Source: Arthrobacter pascens (GTDB lineage Bacteria > Actinomycetota > Actinomycetes > Actinomycetales > Micrococcaceae). From it: DNA of 64,000 bases. Location: NCBI RefSeq assembly GCF_017052465.1, contig NZ_JAFHKT010000121.1, forward strand, positions 59,663-123,662, given 5' to 3'. Of the stretch, positions 23,719 through 33,500 are shown piece after piece (within the stretch, counting starts at the first letter, position 1; every line of letters starts with the position of its first letter). Below the pieces are notes generated by a model that was given only the letters and a program-made list of their open reading frames with translations, was not told the origin of the DNA and searched no databases. The translations under genes were made by a program, and so were the position numbers.

Positions 23719-24375
23719 TCAGGTACGGAGCAGGAGGTCGCGGGTGACGGCCAGGTGATGGTCGATCGCCTGCTGCGCCTTGGCAGCGTCGCCGGACACC
23801 AGGGCATCGAGGATGTCCTGGTGTTCGGCGCACACCTGCTCGCGCCGGCCCCCGGCGCGGAAGAGCGCGGAAACGCCCACCAGGATCTGCCGGACATGGA
23901 GTTTGCTGTAGGTGCGGGAGATGAGTTCGTTGGCCGCGGCGTCGATGAGCTGCTGGTGAAAGAGCGTATCCAGGCGGATGAATTCCCGGGCGGCCTCGGC
24001 GCTGAGCGTGTCCGGCAGGTTGGCCTGCTGGCCCAGGGTGTCCCGCATGGTGTCGGCCGGCACCGCGCCCTGCTCAATGACCAGCCGGGCGGCATGGCTT
24101 TCGAGCACTCCCCGCAGTTCCATCAGTTCGGAGATCTCGCGCCCGGTCACCGGCGGAACGTAGGCGCCGCGCTGCGGGATGAGCTCCACCAGCCCGTCGG
24201 ACACAAGCAGCAAAAGCGCCTCGCGGACCGGCGTGCGGGAAACCCCAATTTCGGCGGCAAGTTCCTGCTCATTGAGGAACCGTCCCTGCATCTCCGGGTC
24301 GATCAGAATGTTTTCTCGCAGGTACGCGTAGGCCTTCTCCCGGCCGGACGCCGCCGTCCCCGAACTTTTTCGCAT
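23719..24375 (-). CDS. GntR-family regulator with FCD ligand domain
   Basis: A 218-residue regulator: winged helix at 15-75 (LNEQELAAEIGVSRTPVREALLLL; PQRGAYVPPV) and an FCD domain with ELMELRGVLESHAARLV and a likely metal-binding set including FIRLDTLFHQQLI. ATG 24375 overlaps a TGTATACA-containing palindrome, pointing to autoregulation. It is convergent with the MFS gene and divergent from the nitrilase-family gene, so it probably controls both plus the DUF2848 gene. Confidence 0.88.
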   Translation of the reverse strand: MRKSSGTAASGREKAYAYLRENILIDPEMQGRFLNEQELAAEIGVSRTPVREALLLLVSDGLVELIPQRGAYVPPVTGREISELMELRGVLESHAARLVIEQGAVPADTMRDTLGQQANLPDTLSAEAAREFIRLDTLFHQQLIDAAANELISRTYSKLHVRQILVGVSALFRAGGRREQVCAEHQDILDALVSGDAAKAQQAIDHHLAVTRDLLLRT

Positions 24376-24392
24376 ACATTATGTATACAACA
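24373..24392. promoter_or_regulatory. Candidate GntR operator, site 2
   Basis: CATACATTATGTATACAACA contains TGTATACA at 24382-24389, the same core as at 22225-22234. It lies between the divergent GntR and nitrilase-family genes and overlaps the GntR start codon. Confidence 0.6.
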
Positions 24393-24407
24393 GACTGGAG
24401 TAATTTG

Positions 24408-25202
24408 ATGCGTTTAGCAGTGGCCCAAATAGTCAGCAGCGCCAATCCGGCGGACAACGTGGAACTGATCCGAGAATACGCCACCCAGGCCGAAGCCGCC
24501 GGAGCGGAGCTGGTGGTGTTCCCGGAAGCGGCGATGCGGGCCTTCGGGAACACCCTCGCCGACATTGCGGAACCACTGGACGGCCCGTGGGCCGCGGCCG
24601 TCCGCACCATTGCCGGGGACCTGGACATCGCCATCGTGGCAGGCATGTTCACCCCCGGCAACGACGGGCGAGTACGCAATACGCTTCTTGTCACCGGCCC
24701 GGGCATCGACACGTCCTACGACAAGATCCATCTTTTTGATGCCTTCGGTTTTGCCGAGTCCGATTCAGTGGACGCCGGCACGTCCCCGGTGACCTTCGAA
24801 CTCAACGGCACGGTGATCGGCCTGGCCACCTGTTACGACGTGCGCTTCCCCGCCCTGTTTACCGCCAACGCCCGGGCCGGAGCCGACGTCAACATCGTCT
24901 GCGCGTCATGGGGCTCCGGGGAAGGAAAGGCCGAGCAATGGGACCTGCTGGTCCGCGCGCGCGCCGTGGACAGCACCACGTTCGTGGTGGCCTGCGGTCA
25001 GGGCGATCCTGCCAGCATCGGACTGCCCTCCGCCGGCGCTGCGCCCACCGGCATTGGCCACAGCGCCGTGGTGTCCCCGCTGGGCTCGCCCCTGGTGACC
25101 CTGGGCCGCGAACCCGAACTGGCCGTCGTCGATATTGACACCTCCGTCATCCCCGACGTCCGCGGAAAGCTGCCCGTGCTGGCCAACGCGAGGAGTTTCT
25201 AG
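24408..25202 (+). CDS. Carbon-nitrogen hydrolase (nitrilase superfamily)
   Basis: A 264-residue amidase of the nitrilase superfamily. The Glu-Lys-Cys catalytic triad is visible: Glu in VVFPEAAM (about 44), Lys in YDKIHLFD (about 108), and Cys in GLATCYDVRFP (about 142). It should hydrolyse a small amide in the cytoplasm, similar to deaminated-glutathione or omega-amidases. ATG 24408 follows GGAG; a frame extension to 24381 overlaps the operator. Its divergent GntR neighbour and the nearby DUF2848 and MFS genes suggest a shared catabolic route for an amide-bearing compound. Confidence 0.88.
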   Translation: MRLAVAQIVSSANPADNVELIREYATQAEAAGAELVVFPEAAMRAFGNTLADIAEPLDGPWAAAVRTIAGDLDIAIVAGMFTPGNDGRVRNTLLVTGPGIDTSYDKIHLFDAFGFAESDSVDAGTSPVTFELNGTVIGLATCYDVRFPALFTANARAGADVNIVCASWGSGEGKAEQWDLLVRARAVDSTTFVVACGQGDPASIGLPSAGAAPTGIGHSAVVSPLGSPLVTLGREPELAVVDIDTSVIPDVRGKLPVLANARSF

Positions 25203-25246
25203 ACGGCGGGCTTCCAGCCCGGCAGCCGGAACACCCTGCTTCGGGG

Positions 25247-26044
25247 CTATTCCCCTGCCGGCACCCGGTAGGTGCTTTCCGGAACATCCGTGATGAACAT
25301 GTGCCCGGGAGCATGGCTGATCGCGAACGCTGGCCTGGACGCCATCACTGCGCTCTGCGGCGTCACACCGCAGGCCCAGAACACCGGCACTTCCCCGGGC
25401 CGGATCTCCACCGCGTCGCCGAAGTCGGGGCGGGCGATGTCAGCGATGCCCAGATCCTCAGGTGATCCGACGTGCACCGGTGCGCCGTGGACCTTGGGCA
25501 CCTCCGCGGTCACCCTGACGGCGGTTTCGACCAGCTCAGGCGGCATCGGCCGCATCGAAACCACCATGGGACCGTGGATCCGCCCTGCGGGAGTGCATGG
25601 GACATTGGTGCGGTACATGGGAACGTTGCGGCCTGTTTCGGTGTGGCGCAGGGGGATTCCTGCCTTGGCAAGCGCTGCCTCGAAGGTGAAACTGCACCCG
25701 ATGAGCACGCCCACCATGTCGTCGCGCCATATCGAGGTGGCGTCCGGAACTTCGGCCGCCAGTACACCGTCCTTCCACACCCGGTAGGCAGGGATGTCGC
25801 TGCGGATGTCCGAGCCCGGGGCGAGCGCACTTTCAGACTGACCGGCCGGTATCACGTCGATAACGGGGCAGGCCTTGGGATTGAGCCGGCAAAACTCCAG
25901 GAATTCGTCAGCGTAGTCGGCGGTCACGGCGATCAGATTGGCCTGGGTGTAGCCGTCGCTCCATCCGGAGGTGGGCGTGACGAGGCCGTTGCGGAACTGC
26001 AAACGCGCTTCGGAAGGCGCCACCCGGGCGTTCGTCTGCGTCAT
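25247..26044 (-). CDS. DUF1445 putative hydro-lyase / D-glutamate cyclase family protein
   Basis: A 265-residue member of the DUF1445 family. Recognisable blocks are [31 protein letters not shown], the central [25 protein letters not shown] and a C-terminal [34 protein letters not shown] mammalian member turns D-glutamate into 5-oxo-D-proline. Placement 2.5 kb from pxpA/pxpBC supports a link to 5-oxoproline metabolism, which is inference. It overlaps the upstream MFS gene by 4 bases (ATGA) and so is coexpressed with it. Confidence 0.88.
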   Translation of the reverse strand: MTQTNARVAPSEARLQFRNGLVTPTSGWSDGYTQANLIAVTADYADEFLEFCRLNPKACPVIDVIPAGQSESALAPGSDIRSDIPAYRVWKDGVLAAEVPDATSIWRDDMVGVLIGCSFTFEAALAKAGIPLRHTETGRNVPMYRTNVPCTPAGRIHGPMVVSMRPMPPELVETAVRVTAEVPKVHGAPVHVGSPEDLGIADIARPDFGDAVEIRPGEVPVFWACGVTPQSAVMASRPAFAISHAPGHMFITDVPESTYRVPAGE

Positions 26045-27402
26045 CGGACGGCGCTCCCCGACAGTTCAGCTGAAGCCTGCAGATACTCCTCGTCTTCGGC
26101 CACGTTGGAGTCCCGGCCGAGGGCAAGGCCGATCACGGTCAGCAGGCACGCGACGCTGAGGTATATGGCCACCGGAACCCAACTGTTGTAGGTGCTCAGC
26201 AGCAGGGTGAACATGAACGGTGCGATGGCGCCGCCGATGATTCCCGCGAAGGTATAGGCCAGTGAGCTGCCTGTGGAACGGAGCCGCGGGGTGAACTGCT
26301 CGACGACGAAGGCAGCCTGCGGTCCGTACATGAAGGAGTGGCACAGCAGGCCCAGAACCGTCCCAACCACCAGCATGACCGGGGACCGTCCGTCGAGGAC
26401 GATGAAGAACAGGTACGCCCAGACGGCAGCGGCCACTGCCGCGATGCCGTAGACGAGCCGGCGGTTGATGCGGTCAGAGATGGCACCGGCGAGCGGCATG
26501 GTGAAGATCTGGAGAGCTGAACCGATGAGTACGGCCACCAGCACCTGGCCGCGATCGAATCCGAGTTCCTGAATGCCGTAGGTGAGGGTAAAGACGGTGC
26601 ACATCGCGTAGAGCACATCCGGGCCGATACGGCTGAGCATCGCGGCCACGAGGGGCCGGCGCTGGGTAGCGAGGACTTCCCTGATCGGCGCCTTGGGCTT
26701 GTCTCCCCTTGCTTCCATGGCCTTGAAGATGGGGGTGTCCTCCAGCTTCAGGCGGATCCACAGCCCGAAGGCCACCAGGAGCGCCGAGATCAGGAACGCA
26801 ATCCTCCAGCCGTAGTCGAGGAACGCTTCCTCGGAGAGGGAAAGTGTCAGCACGGCCAGGGCGCCGTTGGCCATCAGGTTGCCGGCAGGCGGTCCAATTT
26901 GCGCGGCCGAGGCCCAGAAGCCACGGCGGTTCGGGTCGCCGAACTCGCTCGACAGCAGAACCGCGCCGCCCCATTCCCCGCCAACGCCCACACCCTGGGC
27001 GAACCGCAGGAAGACGAGGATGGCAGGAGCGATGATGCCGATGTTGTCGTAGGTGGGCAGCAGACCGATGAGGAATGTGGCCACGCCGATCAGCATCAGG
27101 GTGATGACCAGGATCTTCTTGCGGCCAATCTCATCTCCGAGCCGGCCGAAAATGATGCCGCCTACCGGCCGCGAAATGTACCCGACGGCGTAGGTCGAGA
27201 ACGCCAGCAGGGTGCCCGTTACCGGGTCCGAGGCGGGGAAAAAGATCAGCGGGAAAACGATCGCAGCCGCGGCGGAGTAAACCGCGAAGTCGTAGAACTC
27301 CAGCGCGGTGCCGGTCAGGCTTGCCGCGAATGCCTTGTACATGTCCTTGCGCCCTACGGCGGGCTTCGGACCCCCGGCGGCCATTACTGATTGATTGGCC
27401 AT
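26041..27402 (-). CDS. MFS transporter, metabolite:H+ symporter family
   Basis: A 453-residue transporter with about 12 membrane segments, closely similar to the one at 22290: [52 protein letters not shown] 27402 is chosen since GGAGGAA lies 7 bases upstream; in-frame ATGs at 27414 and 27432 exist. Coexpression with the DUF1445 gene, and a TGTTGAACA site upstream shared with the pxp promoter region, suggest import of 5-oxoproline, glutamate or a related acid. The substrate is not proven. Confidence 0.9.
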   Translation of the reverse strand: MANQSVMAAGGPKPAVGRKDMYKAFAASLTGTALEFYDFAVYSAAAAIVFPLIFFPASDPVTGTLLAFSTYAVGYISRPVGGIIFGRLGDEIGRKKILVITLMLIGVATFLIGLLPTYDNIGIIAPAILVFLRFAQGVGVGGEWGGAVLLSSEFGDPNRRGFWASAAQIGPPAGNLMANGALAVLTLSLSEEAFLDYGWRIAFLISALLVAFGLWIRLKLEDTPIFKAMEARGDKPKAPIREVLATQRRPLVAAMLSRIGPDVLYAMCTVFTLTYGIQELGFDRGQVLVAVLIGSALQIFTMPLAGAISDRINRRLVYGIAAVAAAVWAYLFFIVLDGRSPVMLVVGTVLGLLCHSFMYGPQAAFVVEQFTPRLRSTGSSLAYTFAGIIGGAIAPFMFTLLLSTYNSWVPVAIYLSVACLLTVIGLALGRDSNVAEDEEYLQASAELSGSAVR

Positions 27403-27583
27403 TTGTTCCTCCATGGAGAGTGTGGGTTCCATCCGTCTTGCTACGGATACGCTGGTGCGCCAGTCTGCCCGGCCTGCGACGTTGACAGGGCGCGGGCAGT
27501 AAGGCTGGTTGGCGGCTTTCCAGGGACAGCCGCCGAAAGCGGAGATTCTGTTGGATTGTGGAAATGTAGAACAATCCAGAACG

Positions 27584-27592
27584 TGTTGAACA
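27584..27592. promoter_or_regulatory. Candidate operator TGTTGAACA, site 1
   Basis: The 9-base palindrome TGTTGAACA and an overlapping inverted repeat GGATTGT-N11-ACAATCC (about 27553-27577) lie upstream of the MFS/DUF1445 operon. The same core recurs at 28511-28519 between the GntR and pxpA genes. Confidence 0.55.
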
Positions 27593-27660
27593 ATCTACGC
27601 GACGCAGATCACAGGGTCAAGAGGCTCACACCGTCAAAGGGCAGGAAAGGCTGCACTGGT

Positions 27661-27720
27661 TAAGCGCGAACGGACACTTGTGGCCCTCGGCAGTGGGGCC
27701 TCAGTGTCCGTTCGCGCTTA
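27661..27720. repeat. 60-base element with perfect 18-base inverted arms
   Basis: TAAGCGCGAACGGACACT is repeated as its exact complement at the other end, with a GC-rich 24-base centre that can itself pair (GGCC). It lies 22 bases downstream of the GntR stop. It could terminate that gene, although there is no T-tract, or be a REP-like dispersed element. Confidence 0.8.
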
Positions 27721-27741
27721 TGGAATGGTGAGAAGCATCAG

Positions 27742-28467
27742 CTAGGACGTATGGACTGCAGTCTGGTGCGCTTCGGACCTGGCGAGATAAGCCAGCAGGC
27801 GCTCAGCGGCCAGCTCGGCATCCCCGGCCTCTAGGGCCGTGCAGATTTGCTCGTTGTCCGCCAGGTAATCCTGATAGAAGCCGCCGTCTATCGCGGCCCT
27901 GTGGAAGAACAGCCTCATCTCGGCCAGCACCTGCGACATGATGGTGTTCAGCCGCTCACTGCCAGCCATGGCCACCAGGGCGCCGTGAAAGTGCTGGTTG
28001 GCCGTGCCGAGCCCTTCACTGTCGCCGGCGGCAGCCGCGCGCTTCCCCTCCTCGACGGCGGCCCGAACGGCGGCAACGCTTTCGGGGCTTCCGCCGCCGC
28101 GGACTGCACTCACTTCGATCGCGCGGCGGACCGCATAGACGTCGTGAATGTCGCTGACCTCGAGACTGGCAACGAAGACACCCCGGTTGGGTTGGCGAAC
28201 AACCAAACGCTCGCTGGCGAGTTCGGCAAAGGCCTCGCGCACGGTATTGCGCGAGACGCCGAGCTCTTCCGACAGCGCCTCTTCCTTGAGCTTCGTCCCC
28301 GGCGGCAGCACGCCTTCGGCGATCTGCAGCCGGAGTTCACTGGCGACGCGGGTTGCCACCGACGGAACAGCCACGCGCAGCCGGGAGATTCCCGCCGGCC
28401 CGCCTTGCGGCGCAGCCGATGATCCGCGGAGCGGGGAAGTTTCGGAGTTCGCGTTAACAGGGGCCAT
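27742..28467 (-). CDS. GntR-family regulator with FCD domain (5-oxoproline locus 1)
   Basis: A 241-residue regulator. Helix-turn-helix: KEEALSEELGVSRNTVREAFAEL (about 66-88), wing QPNRGVFVASL; FCD domain with VYAVRRAIEVSAVRG and a metal-binding type TANQHFHGALVAM. ATG 28467 is chosen because it begins a plausible short N-terminus; the frame extends upstream as a shadow of pxpA. It is divergent from pxpA, and TGTTGAACA sites occur in front of both pxpA and the MFS operon, so it is the likely local regulator. Confidence 0.87.
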   Translation of the reverse strand: MAPVNANSETSPLRGSSAAPQGGPAGISRLRVAVPSVATRVASELRLQIAEGVLPPGTKLKEEALSEELGVSRNTVREAFAELASERLVVRQPNRGVFVASLEVSDIHDVYAVRRAIEVSAVRGGGSPESVAAVRAAVEEGKRAAAAGDSEGLGTANQHFHGALVAMAGSERLNTIMSQVLAEMRLFFHRAAIDGGFYQDYLADNEQICTALEAGDAELAAERLLAYLARSEAHQTAVHTS

Positions 28468-28510
28468 ACGTCCGAATCTACACGAACCAACCACAATTGG
28501 ATTGTTGGAT

Positions 28511-28519
28511 TGTTGAACA
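28511..28519. promoter_or_regulatory. Candidate operator TGTTGAACA, site 2
   Basis: TGTTGAACA lies between the divergent GntR and pxpA genes, next to the direct repeats GGATTGTTGGATTGTTG. It matches the core found at 27584-27592. Confidence 0.55.
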
Positions 28520-28573
28520 TTTTGTTGTTTGGGTGCATGCTTATCCAAGGACGAATTTGAGATGAGGGTCACA

Positions 28574-29332
28574 ATGCACGCAATAGATTTGAACAGCGAC
28601 GTCGGTGAGTCCTTCGGGCGATGGAGCCTCGGTGACGATGCCGCGATGATGGCGTCGGTCTCCAGCGCCAACGTCGCCTGCGGATTCCACGCCGGCGATC
28701 CGAGCGTCATCAGGACTACCTGCGAGGCGGCCGCGAAGGCCGGCGTCGTGGTCGGCGCACACGTCGGTTACCGCGATCTGGCGGGGTTCGGCCGCCGGTA
28801 CATGGACGTCGATCCGCGGGAGCTGGCCGACGACGTCGTCTACCAGATCGGCGCGCTGCAGGCCTTGGCTGCCACGGCCGGCGCCCGCGTCCGCTACGTT
28901 AAGCCGCACGGCGGCCTGTACAACGCGATCGTCCACCACACCGCACAGGCGCGGGCCGTCGTGGAGGCGGTGAAGTCCGTGGACCCGGGCTTGCCCATTC
29001 TTTGCTTGCCCGGATCGGAAGTCCTGCGGCTTGCCGAGGCCTCGGGGCTCCGCGCAGTCTCCGAAGCCTTCGCCGACAGGGCCTACAACCCGGACGGCAC
29101 ACTGGCCTCCCGCTCCCAGCCGGGCTCCGTGCTCGAAGACCCGGACATGGTTGCCGCCCGTGTCCTCCGAATGACCGCCGGCGAAACCATCTGCGCCATT
29201 GACGGTTCCGACCTGAAAATCCAGGCGGAATCCGTTTGCGTCCACGGCGATTCGCCGGGCGCCGTCGCCATGGCCGTGGCAGTGAAAGCCGCGCTGGATG
29301 ACGCCGGAATCACCATCACAGCCTTTGCCTAG
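28574..29332 (+). CDS. pxpA: 5-oxoprolinase subunit PxpA (LamB/YcsF family), locus 1
   Basis: A 252-residue LamB/YcsF protein. Hallmarks are [13 protein letters not shown] (4-16), [13 protein letters not shown] (35-47), [26 protein letters not shown] and [13 protein letters not shown]. PxpA with PxpB and PxpC cleaves 5-oxo-L-proline to L-glutamate using ATP. ATG 28574 has GAGGG 6 bases upstream; ATG at 28562 is an alternative. It is followed by the fused pxpB-pxpC gene and a biotin carboxylase gene in one operon. Confidence 0.93.
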   Translation: MHAIDLNSDVGESFGRWSLGDDAAMMASVSSANVACGFHAGDPSVIRTTCEAAAKAGVVVGAHVGYRDLAGFGRRYMDVDPRELADDVVYQIGALQALAATAGARVRYVKPHGGLYNAIVHHTAQARAVVEAVKSVDPGLPILCLPGSEVLRLAEASGLRAVSEAFADRAYNPDGTLASRSQPGSVLEDPDMVAARVLRMTAGETICAIDGSDLKIQAESVCVHGDSPGAVAMAVAVKAALDDAGITITAFA

Positions 29333-29383
29333 CCAGCAACCACCGGCAGCCAACCAGCAACGAACAGCAGAATTCAGGATCTG

Positions 29384-31114
29384 ATGGCAATAACCAAACG
29401 TGAAACTCCAGTCGCTTCATTGGCCCAGCCGGCGAACGCGGCCCGCCCGGGCAGAGTCCGCTCCGTGCGGCCCGTGGGAACCCGCACGGTGCTTGCAGAG
29501 CTTTCCGGACTGCAGGACGTGCTCGCCCTGCAGGCGGCGCTCTTTGAGGCGCCGCTTCCGGGACAGCAGGACGTCCTGGCCGCTGCCGAGACCGTCATGG
29601 TCAGGGCCGAGTCGCCGGCAGCCGCCCGACGCATTGGCAGGATCCTCCTGGAGCTGGACCTCGCGGCCCCGACGCCGCAGGACGGCGGGCTGGTGGTCAT
29701 CGACACCGTGTACGACGGCGAAGACCTCGCCGAAGTGGGGCAACTGACAGGCCTCGGTGTGGAGGGTGTGATCGCAGCGCACTGCGATCAGACTTGGACC
29801 GTGGCTTTCGCCGGCTTCGCCCCTGGCTTCGGCTACATGGTGGGAGAGAACCAGGCGCTCGAAGTTCCCCGCCGGAGCTCCCCGCGCACCGCTGTCCCCG
29901 CGGGGTCCGTGGCGCTGGCCGGAAACTATTCCGCCGTCTATCCGCGCAGGTCCCCCGGCGGCTGGCAGCTGATCGGCCGCACCGGAGCCCGCATGTGGGA
30001 CCTCGACCGTCCCGAACCCGCGCTGGCAAGCCCGGGCCACCGCGTCCGGTTCCGCGCGGTCCGCGACGTGGTCCAGATGGCGCCGGAGCCCTCCGCTTCC
30101 GCTGCGCCGGAAGCGGAGCGGCCGGTCGTTGAGGCCGGCTCAGGGCTCCGTGTCCTTTCCCCGGGAATCCACAGCCTGATCGAGGACCTTGGCCGGCAGG
30201 GCCATTCTGCCTTGGGCGTCTCCGCGGCCGGGGCACTCGACCGGGCCTCGCTCCGCAGGGCCAACCGGCTCGTGGGGAACGCCCCGTCGGCCGCCGCCAT
30301 CGAGACAGTGTCGGGCGGCCTGAAAGTGCAGGCCGTCGGAGACCAGGTCCTGGCCGTTGCCGGTGCGCCGTCGGCACTCTCTGTCGTCACGCCGTCGGAC
30401 AACGGTTCCGGAGAAACCGAAAGGCAGCGCACCGTGCCGGTGGCCTCACCGTTCGCCCTCCTCGACGGCGAGATCCTCACCATCGGCGTTCCCGAAGCCG
30501 GCTTCCGGAGCTACCTGGCAGTCCGCGGCGGCGTGGCAGCCGACCCCGTCCTCGGCAGCCGTTCCACGGACACCATGTCCGGAATCGGGCCGGCGCCCCT
30601 GGCCGCGGGGCAGCTGCTGCCCGCCGGCGGCGAGGCTGAATCAGGCGTCGTAGGCAGTCCGGAGCTCCAGCCCGACTACCCGCACGACGGGGTCACCGTG
30701 CTGGACATCGTCCCGGGCCCGCGCGCCGACTGGTTCGACCAGGCCAGCCTGGATTCACTGTGCGGGCAGGAATGGACCGTCAAACCGGAATCCAACCGGG
30801 TGGGCATGAGGCTGCAAGGGACACCCCTGCAGCGCGGCCGTACCGGCGAACTCCCCAGCGAGGGGACAGTGGCCGGCGCCATCCAGATGCCGCCTGAGGG
30901 CCTGCCCGTGCTCTTCCTCGCGGACCACCCCATTACCGGCGGCTACCCCGTCATCGGCGTGGTGGTGGACCACCAGCTTGACCTGGCCGCCCAGGTTCCC
31001 ATCGGCGGAAGCATCCGTTTCCGCATCTCCCCCGAATACACCACCCCCAACCCCGGTGCCAACGAAGCCCCCGCCGGTGAACCGGCCGGCTCCCCCAGAA
31101 AGGGAAGTAATTAA
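29384..31114 (+). CDS. Fused 5-oxoprolinase subunits PxpB-PxpC (KipI-KipA)
   Basis: A 576-residue fusion. The KipI/PxpB domain (about 25-230) ends with the signature [30 protein letters not shown] and [11 protein letters not shown]. The KipA/PxpC domain (about 245-560) has [49 protein letters not shown] and [16 protein letters not shown]. In most bacteria these are separate genes, as at the second locus in this window. The stop overlaps the next start (TAATG), so translation is coupled to the biotin carboxylase. N-terminal 25 residues are an extra basic stretch. Confidence 0.93.
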   Translation: MAITKRETPVASLAQPANAARPGRVRSVRPVGTRTVLAELSGLQDVLALQAALFEAPLPGQQDVLAAAETVMVRAESPAAARRIGRILLELDLAAPTPQDGGLVVIDTVYDGEDLAEVGQLTGLGVEGVIAAHCDQTWTVAFAGFAPGFGYMVGENQALEVPRRSSPRTAVPAGSVALAGNYSAVYPRRSPGGWQLIGRTGARMWDLDRPEPALASPGHRVRFRAVRDVVQMAPEPSASAAPEAERPVVEAGSGLRVLSPGIHSLIEDLGRQGHSALGVSAAGALDRASLRRANRLVGNAPSAAAIETVSGGLKVQAVGDQVLAVAGAPSALSVVTPSDNGSGETERQRTVPVASPFALLDGEILTIGVPEAGFRSYLAVRGGVAADPVLGSRSTDTMSGIGPAPLAAGQLLPAGGEAESGVVGSPELQPDYPHDGVTVLDIVPGPRADWFDQASLDSLCGQEWTVKPESNRVGMRLQGTPLQRGRTGELPSEGTVAGAIQMPPEGLPVLFLADHPITGGYPVIGVVVDHQLDLAAQVPIGGSIRFRISPEYTTPNPGANEAPAGEPAGSPRKGSN

Positions 31115-32874
31115 TGCGCAAGGTCCTGATTGCCAACCGCGGTGAAATCGCCGTCCGCGTAGCCCGAGCCTGCGACGACGCGCAGCTGGCATCCGTCGCC
31201 GTCTATGCAGACATCGATGCCGACGCCATGCATGTGGCCGCTGCGGACGAGGCCTTCAGCCTCGGCGGCAACTCTCCCGCTGACACCTACCTGAACATCG
31301 GGAAGCTGCTCAACGTGGCTGCCGAGTCCCGTGCGGATGCCGTCCACCCCGGGTACGGCTTCCTGTCCGAGAACGCGGACTTTGCCCAGGCCGTGCTGGA
31401 CGCCGGGCTGGCATGGATCGGCCCCTCGCCGGAGGCCATCCGGCAGTTGGGCAACAAGATCACTGCCCGCGAAATCGCGGTACGCGCCGGTGCTCCGCTG
31501 GTGGCCGGCAGTGACGGACCCGTGGATTCCGCCGCCGAGGCCCGCGCCTTCGCCGAACAGCACGGGCTCCCGATCGCCATCAAGGCAGCTTTCGGCGGAG
31601 GCGGCCGCGGGCTGAAGGTGGTGCGGAAGATGGACGAGATCGAGGAGTCGTTCGACTCGGCCGTGCGTGAAGCCGTGGCCGCCTTCGGCAGGGGCGAATG
31701 CTTCGTGGAGCGCTACTTGGACCGGCCGCGCCACGTTGAAGCGCAGGTGCTCGCGGACACCCACGGCAACGTCATCGTCGTCGGAACCCGCGACTGCTCC
31801 CTCCAGCGCCGGCACCAGAAGCTCGTCGAGGAAGCCCCGGCGCCGTTCCTCAGTGACGCGCAGCGGCAGCAGATTTACGACGCCGCCAAGGCAGTCTGCC
31901 GCGAAGCCCGCTATTCCGGCGCCGGCACGGTGGAGTTCCTGGTCGCCGCCGACGGCACCGTCGCCTTCCTCGAGGTGAACACCCGGCTGCAGGTGGAGCA
32001 CCCCATCACCGAGGAAACCACCGGGATCGACCTCGTCCAGGAACAGTTCCGGATCGCCGCCGGGGAACCGCTGCGCATCACCGAGGACCCGGCAGCCCGC
32101 GGCCATTCCTTCGAGTTCCGGCTCAACGCCGAGGACGTTGGCCGCGGATTCCTGCCCTCCCCCGGCACCATCGGCGAATTCCACGGACCCACCGGCCCCG
32201 GAATCCGCCTGGACACCGGCGTCCGCTCCGGCTCCTTCGTGGCACCGCAGTTCGACTCCCTCCTCGCCAAACTGATCGTCACCGGCGCGGACCGCCAGCA
32301 GGCGTTGCGCCGGGCCCGCCGGGCGCTGGCCGAAATCAATATCACGGGAGTTGCCACCGTCCTGCCGTTCCACCGCGCCGTGCTCGAGTCCCCGGATTTC
32401 ACCTCCGAAACCGGGCTGGGAATCCATACCCGGTGGATCGAAACGGACTTTGCCGACCTCATCCCGGCCGATCCCGGCTTCAGCACCACAGGCCCCGAGA
32501 GTGCCCGGCGCACCATTACGGTCGATGTGGACGGGCGCCGGCTCGCCGTCGGGCTCCCGGCCGCCCTGCTGGACGGCTGGGCGCGGTCAGGGCAGACGCT
32601 TCCTGACGGAGTTTCACACATCCCAGCCGACGCCGGTGCGGGCTCCGGGGCTGCCGGCGACCCGGCGGAACTCCGCGCCGCGATGAGCGGCACGGTGGTC
32701 AAGTGGCTGGTAGAACCCGGGACCGAGGTAACCGCCGGTGACCCGGTGCTCGTGCTGGAGGCCATGAAAATGGAGAGCAGCGTCCCCGCCCACCGGGGAG
32801 GAATCCTCTCCGGTGTTACAGCAGCTTCCGGTGAGCTGGTCACCGCCGGCTCCGTTCTTGCACTGATTGGCTGA
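31114..32874 (+). CDS. Biotin carboxylase with C-terminal biotin carboxyl carrier domain
   Basis: A 586-residue acyl-CoA carboxylase alpha-type subunit. The biotin carboxylase part (1-450) starts [19 protein letters not shown] and has the ATP-grasp glycine-rich loop [24 protein letters not shown], and [11 protein letters not shown]. The carrier domain at the C-terminus has EAMKMESS, with the biotinylated lysine at about 552. Its place directly behind pxpBC is a known gene-neighbour pattern; because KipA/KipI are related to carboxyltransferase folds, a functional link is possible but unproven. No carboxyltransferase beta gene is adjacent. Terminator follows. Confidence 0.92.
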   Translation: MRKVLIANRGEIAVRVARACDDAQLASVAVYADIDADAMHVAAADEAFSLGGNSPADTYLNIGKLLNVAAESRADAVHPGYGFLSENADFAQAVLDAGLAWIGPSPEAIRQLGNKITAREIAVRAGAPLVAGSDGPVDSAAEARAFAEQHGLPIAIKAAFGGGGRGLKVVRKMDEIEESFDSAVREAVAAFGRGECFVERYLDRPRHVEAQVLADTHGNVIVVGTRDCSLQRRHQKLVEEAPAPFLSDAQRQQIYDAAKAVCREARYSGAGTVEFLVAADGTVAFLEVNTRLQVEHPITEETTGIDLVQEQFRIAAGEPLRITEDPAARGHSFEFRLNAEDVGRGFLPSPGTIGEFHGPTGPGIRLDTGVRSGSFVAPQFDSLLAKLIVTGADRQQALRRARRALAEINITGVATVLPFHRAVLESPDFTSETGLGIHTRWIETDFADLIPADPGFSTTGPESARRTITVDVDGRRLAVGLPAALLDGWARSGQTLPDGVSHIPADAGAGSGAAGDPAELRAAMSGTVVKWLVEPGTEVTAGDPVLVLEAMKMESSVPAHRGGILSGVTAASGELVTAGSVLALIG

Positions 32875-32884
32875 GAGCCGAGCG

Positions 32885-32910
32885 CGACGGCGGGACTCCC
32901 GCCGTCGTTT
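32885..32910 (+). terminator. Terminator of the pxp-biotin carboxylase operon
   Basis: CGACGGCGGG and CCCGCCGTCG enclose a 3-base loop and are followed by TTT, 10 bases after the stop. Confidence 0.82.
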
Positions 32911-32944
32911 GACGGCAGTGCCCGCGATTGTTCACAGTGAGTGG

Positions 32945-33481
32945 GTGCGGTCAAATGTCGAGAATGGGGCCCCGAGCCCGCCACACCCCGGCAGGCGGCC
33001 GTGGTTGTCGCAGGCCGCCGCGCTGCTCGGCTTTGTGGCGGTGTCGTGGATGGTGTCGGCGCTGGGGTCCCTGCCGATCAGGATGAACGCGGACGGCTGG
33101 TATGCCGCAGCCGAGAAGGCGCCGTGGACCCCGCCCGGATGGATGTTCGCCGCGGTCTGGTTGACCCTGTATGCCGCGATGGCTGTGGCGGCCTGGCTGG
33201 TCTGGCGGCAGTTCCCCCGGAATGGCGCGCTCAGGCTCTATGGGATCCAGTTGGCGCTGAACCTGGCGTGGCCGCCGATGTTTTTCGGCATGTACCCGAT
33301 GCTGGGGCCTGCGGCCTTGTGGCTGGCATTTGGAATTCTTGCAGCGCTCGCCGCGGCAGTAACTCTTACGGTCCTGCGTTTCGGGCCCATCAGCAGGGCG
33401 GCTGGGCTGCTGATGCTGCCGTACGTTTCGTGGCTCGTGTTCTCGGGAAGCCTGAACCTCTACGCAGCCATACACAACTGA
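32945..33481 (+). CDS. TspO/MBR family membrane protein
   Basis: A 178-residue protein with five membrane segments, the family norm. Signatures: WYAAAEKAPWTPPGWMFAAVW in the first loop, LYGIQLALNLAWPPMFFG in helix 3, and LPYVSWLVFSGSLNLYAAI at the end. TspO proteins bind porphyrins and affect stress responses. GTG at 32945 is chosen; a TTGACG box lies about 30 bases upstream and no ribosome site is seen, so the transcript may be leaderless. The frame opens earlier inside the terminator region. Confidence 0.88.
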   Translation: MRSNVENGAPSPPHPGRRPWLSQAAALLGFVAVSWMVSALGSLPIRMNADGWYAAAEKAPWTPPGWMFAAVWLTLYAAMAVAAWLVWRQFPRNGALRLYGIQLALNLAWPPMFFGMYPMLGPAALWLAFGILAALAAAVTLTVLRFGPISRAAGLLMLPYVSWLVFSGSLNLYAAIHN

Positions 33482-33500
33482 GGCGGGCGCAGCGGCATAG

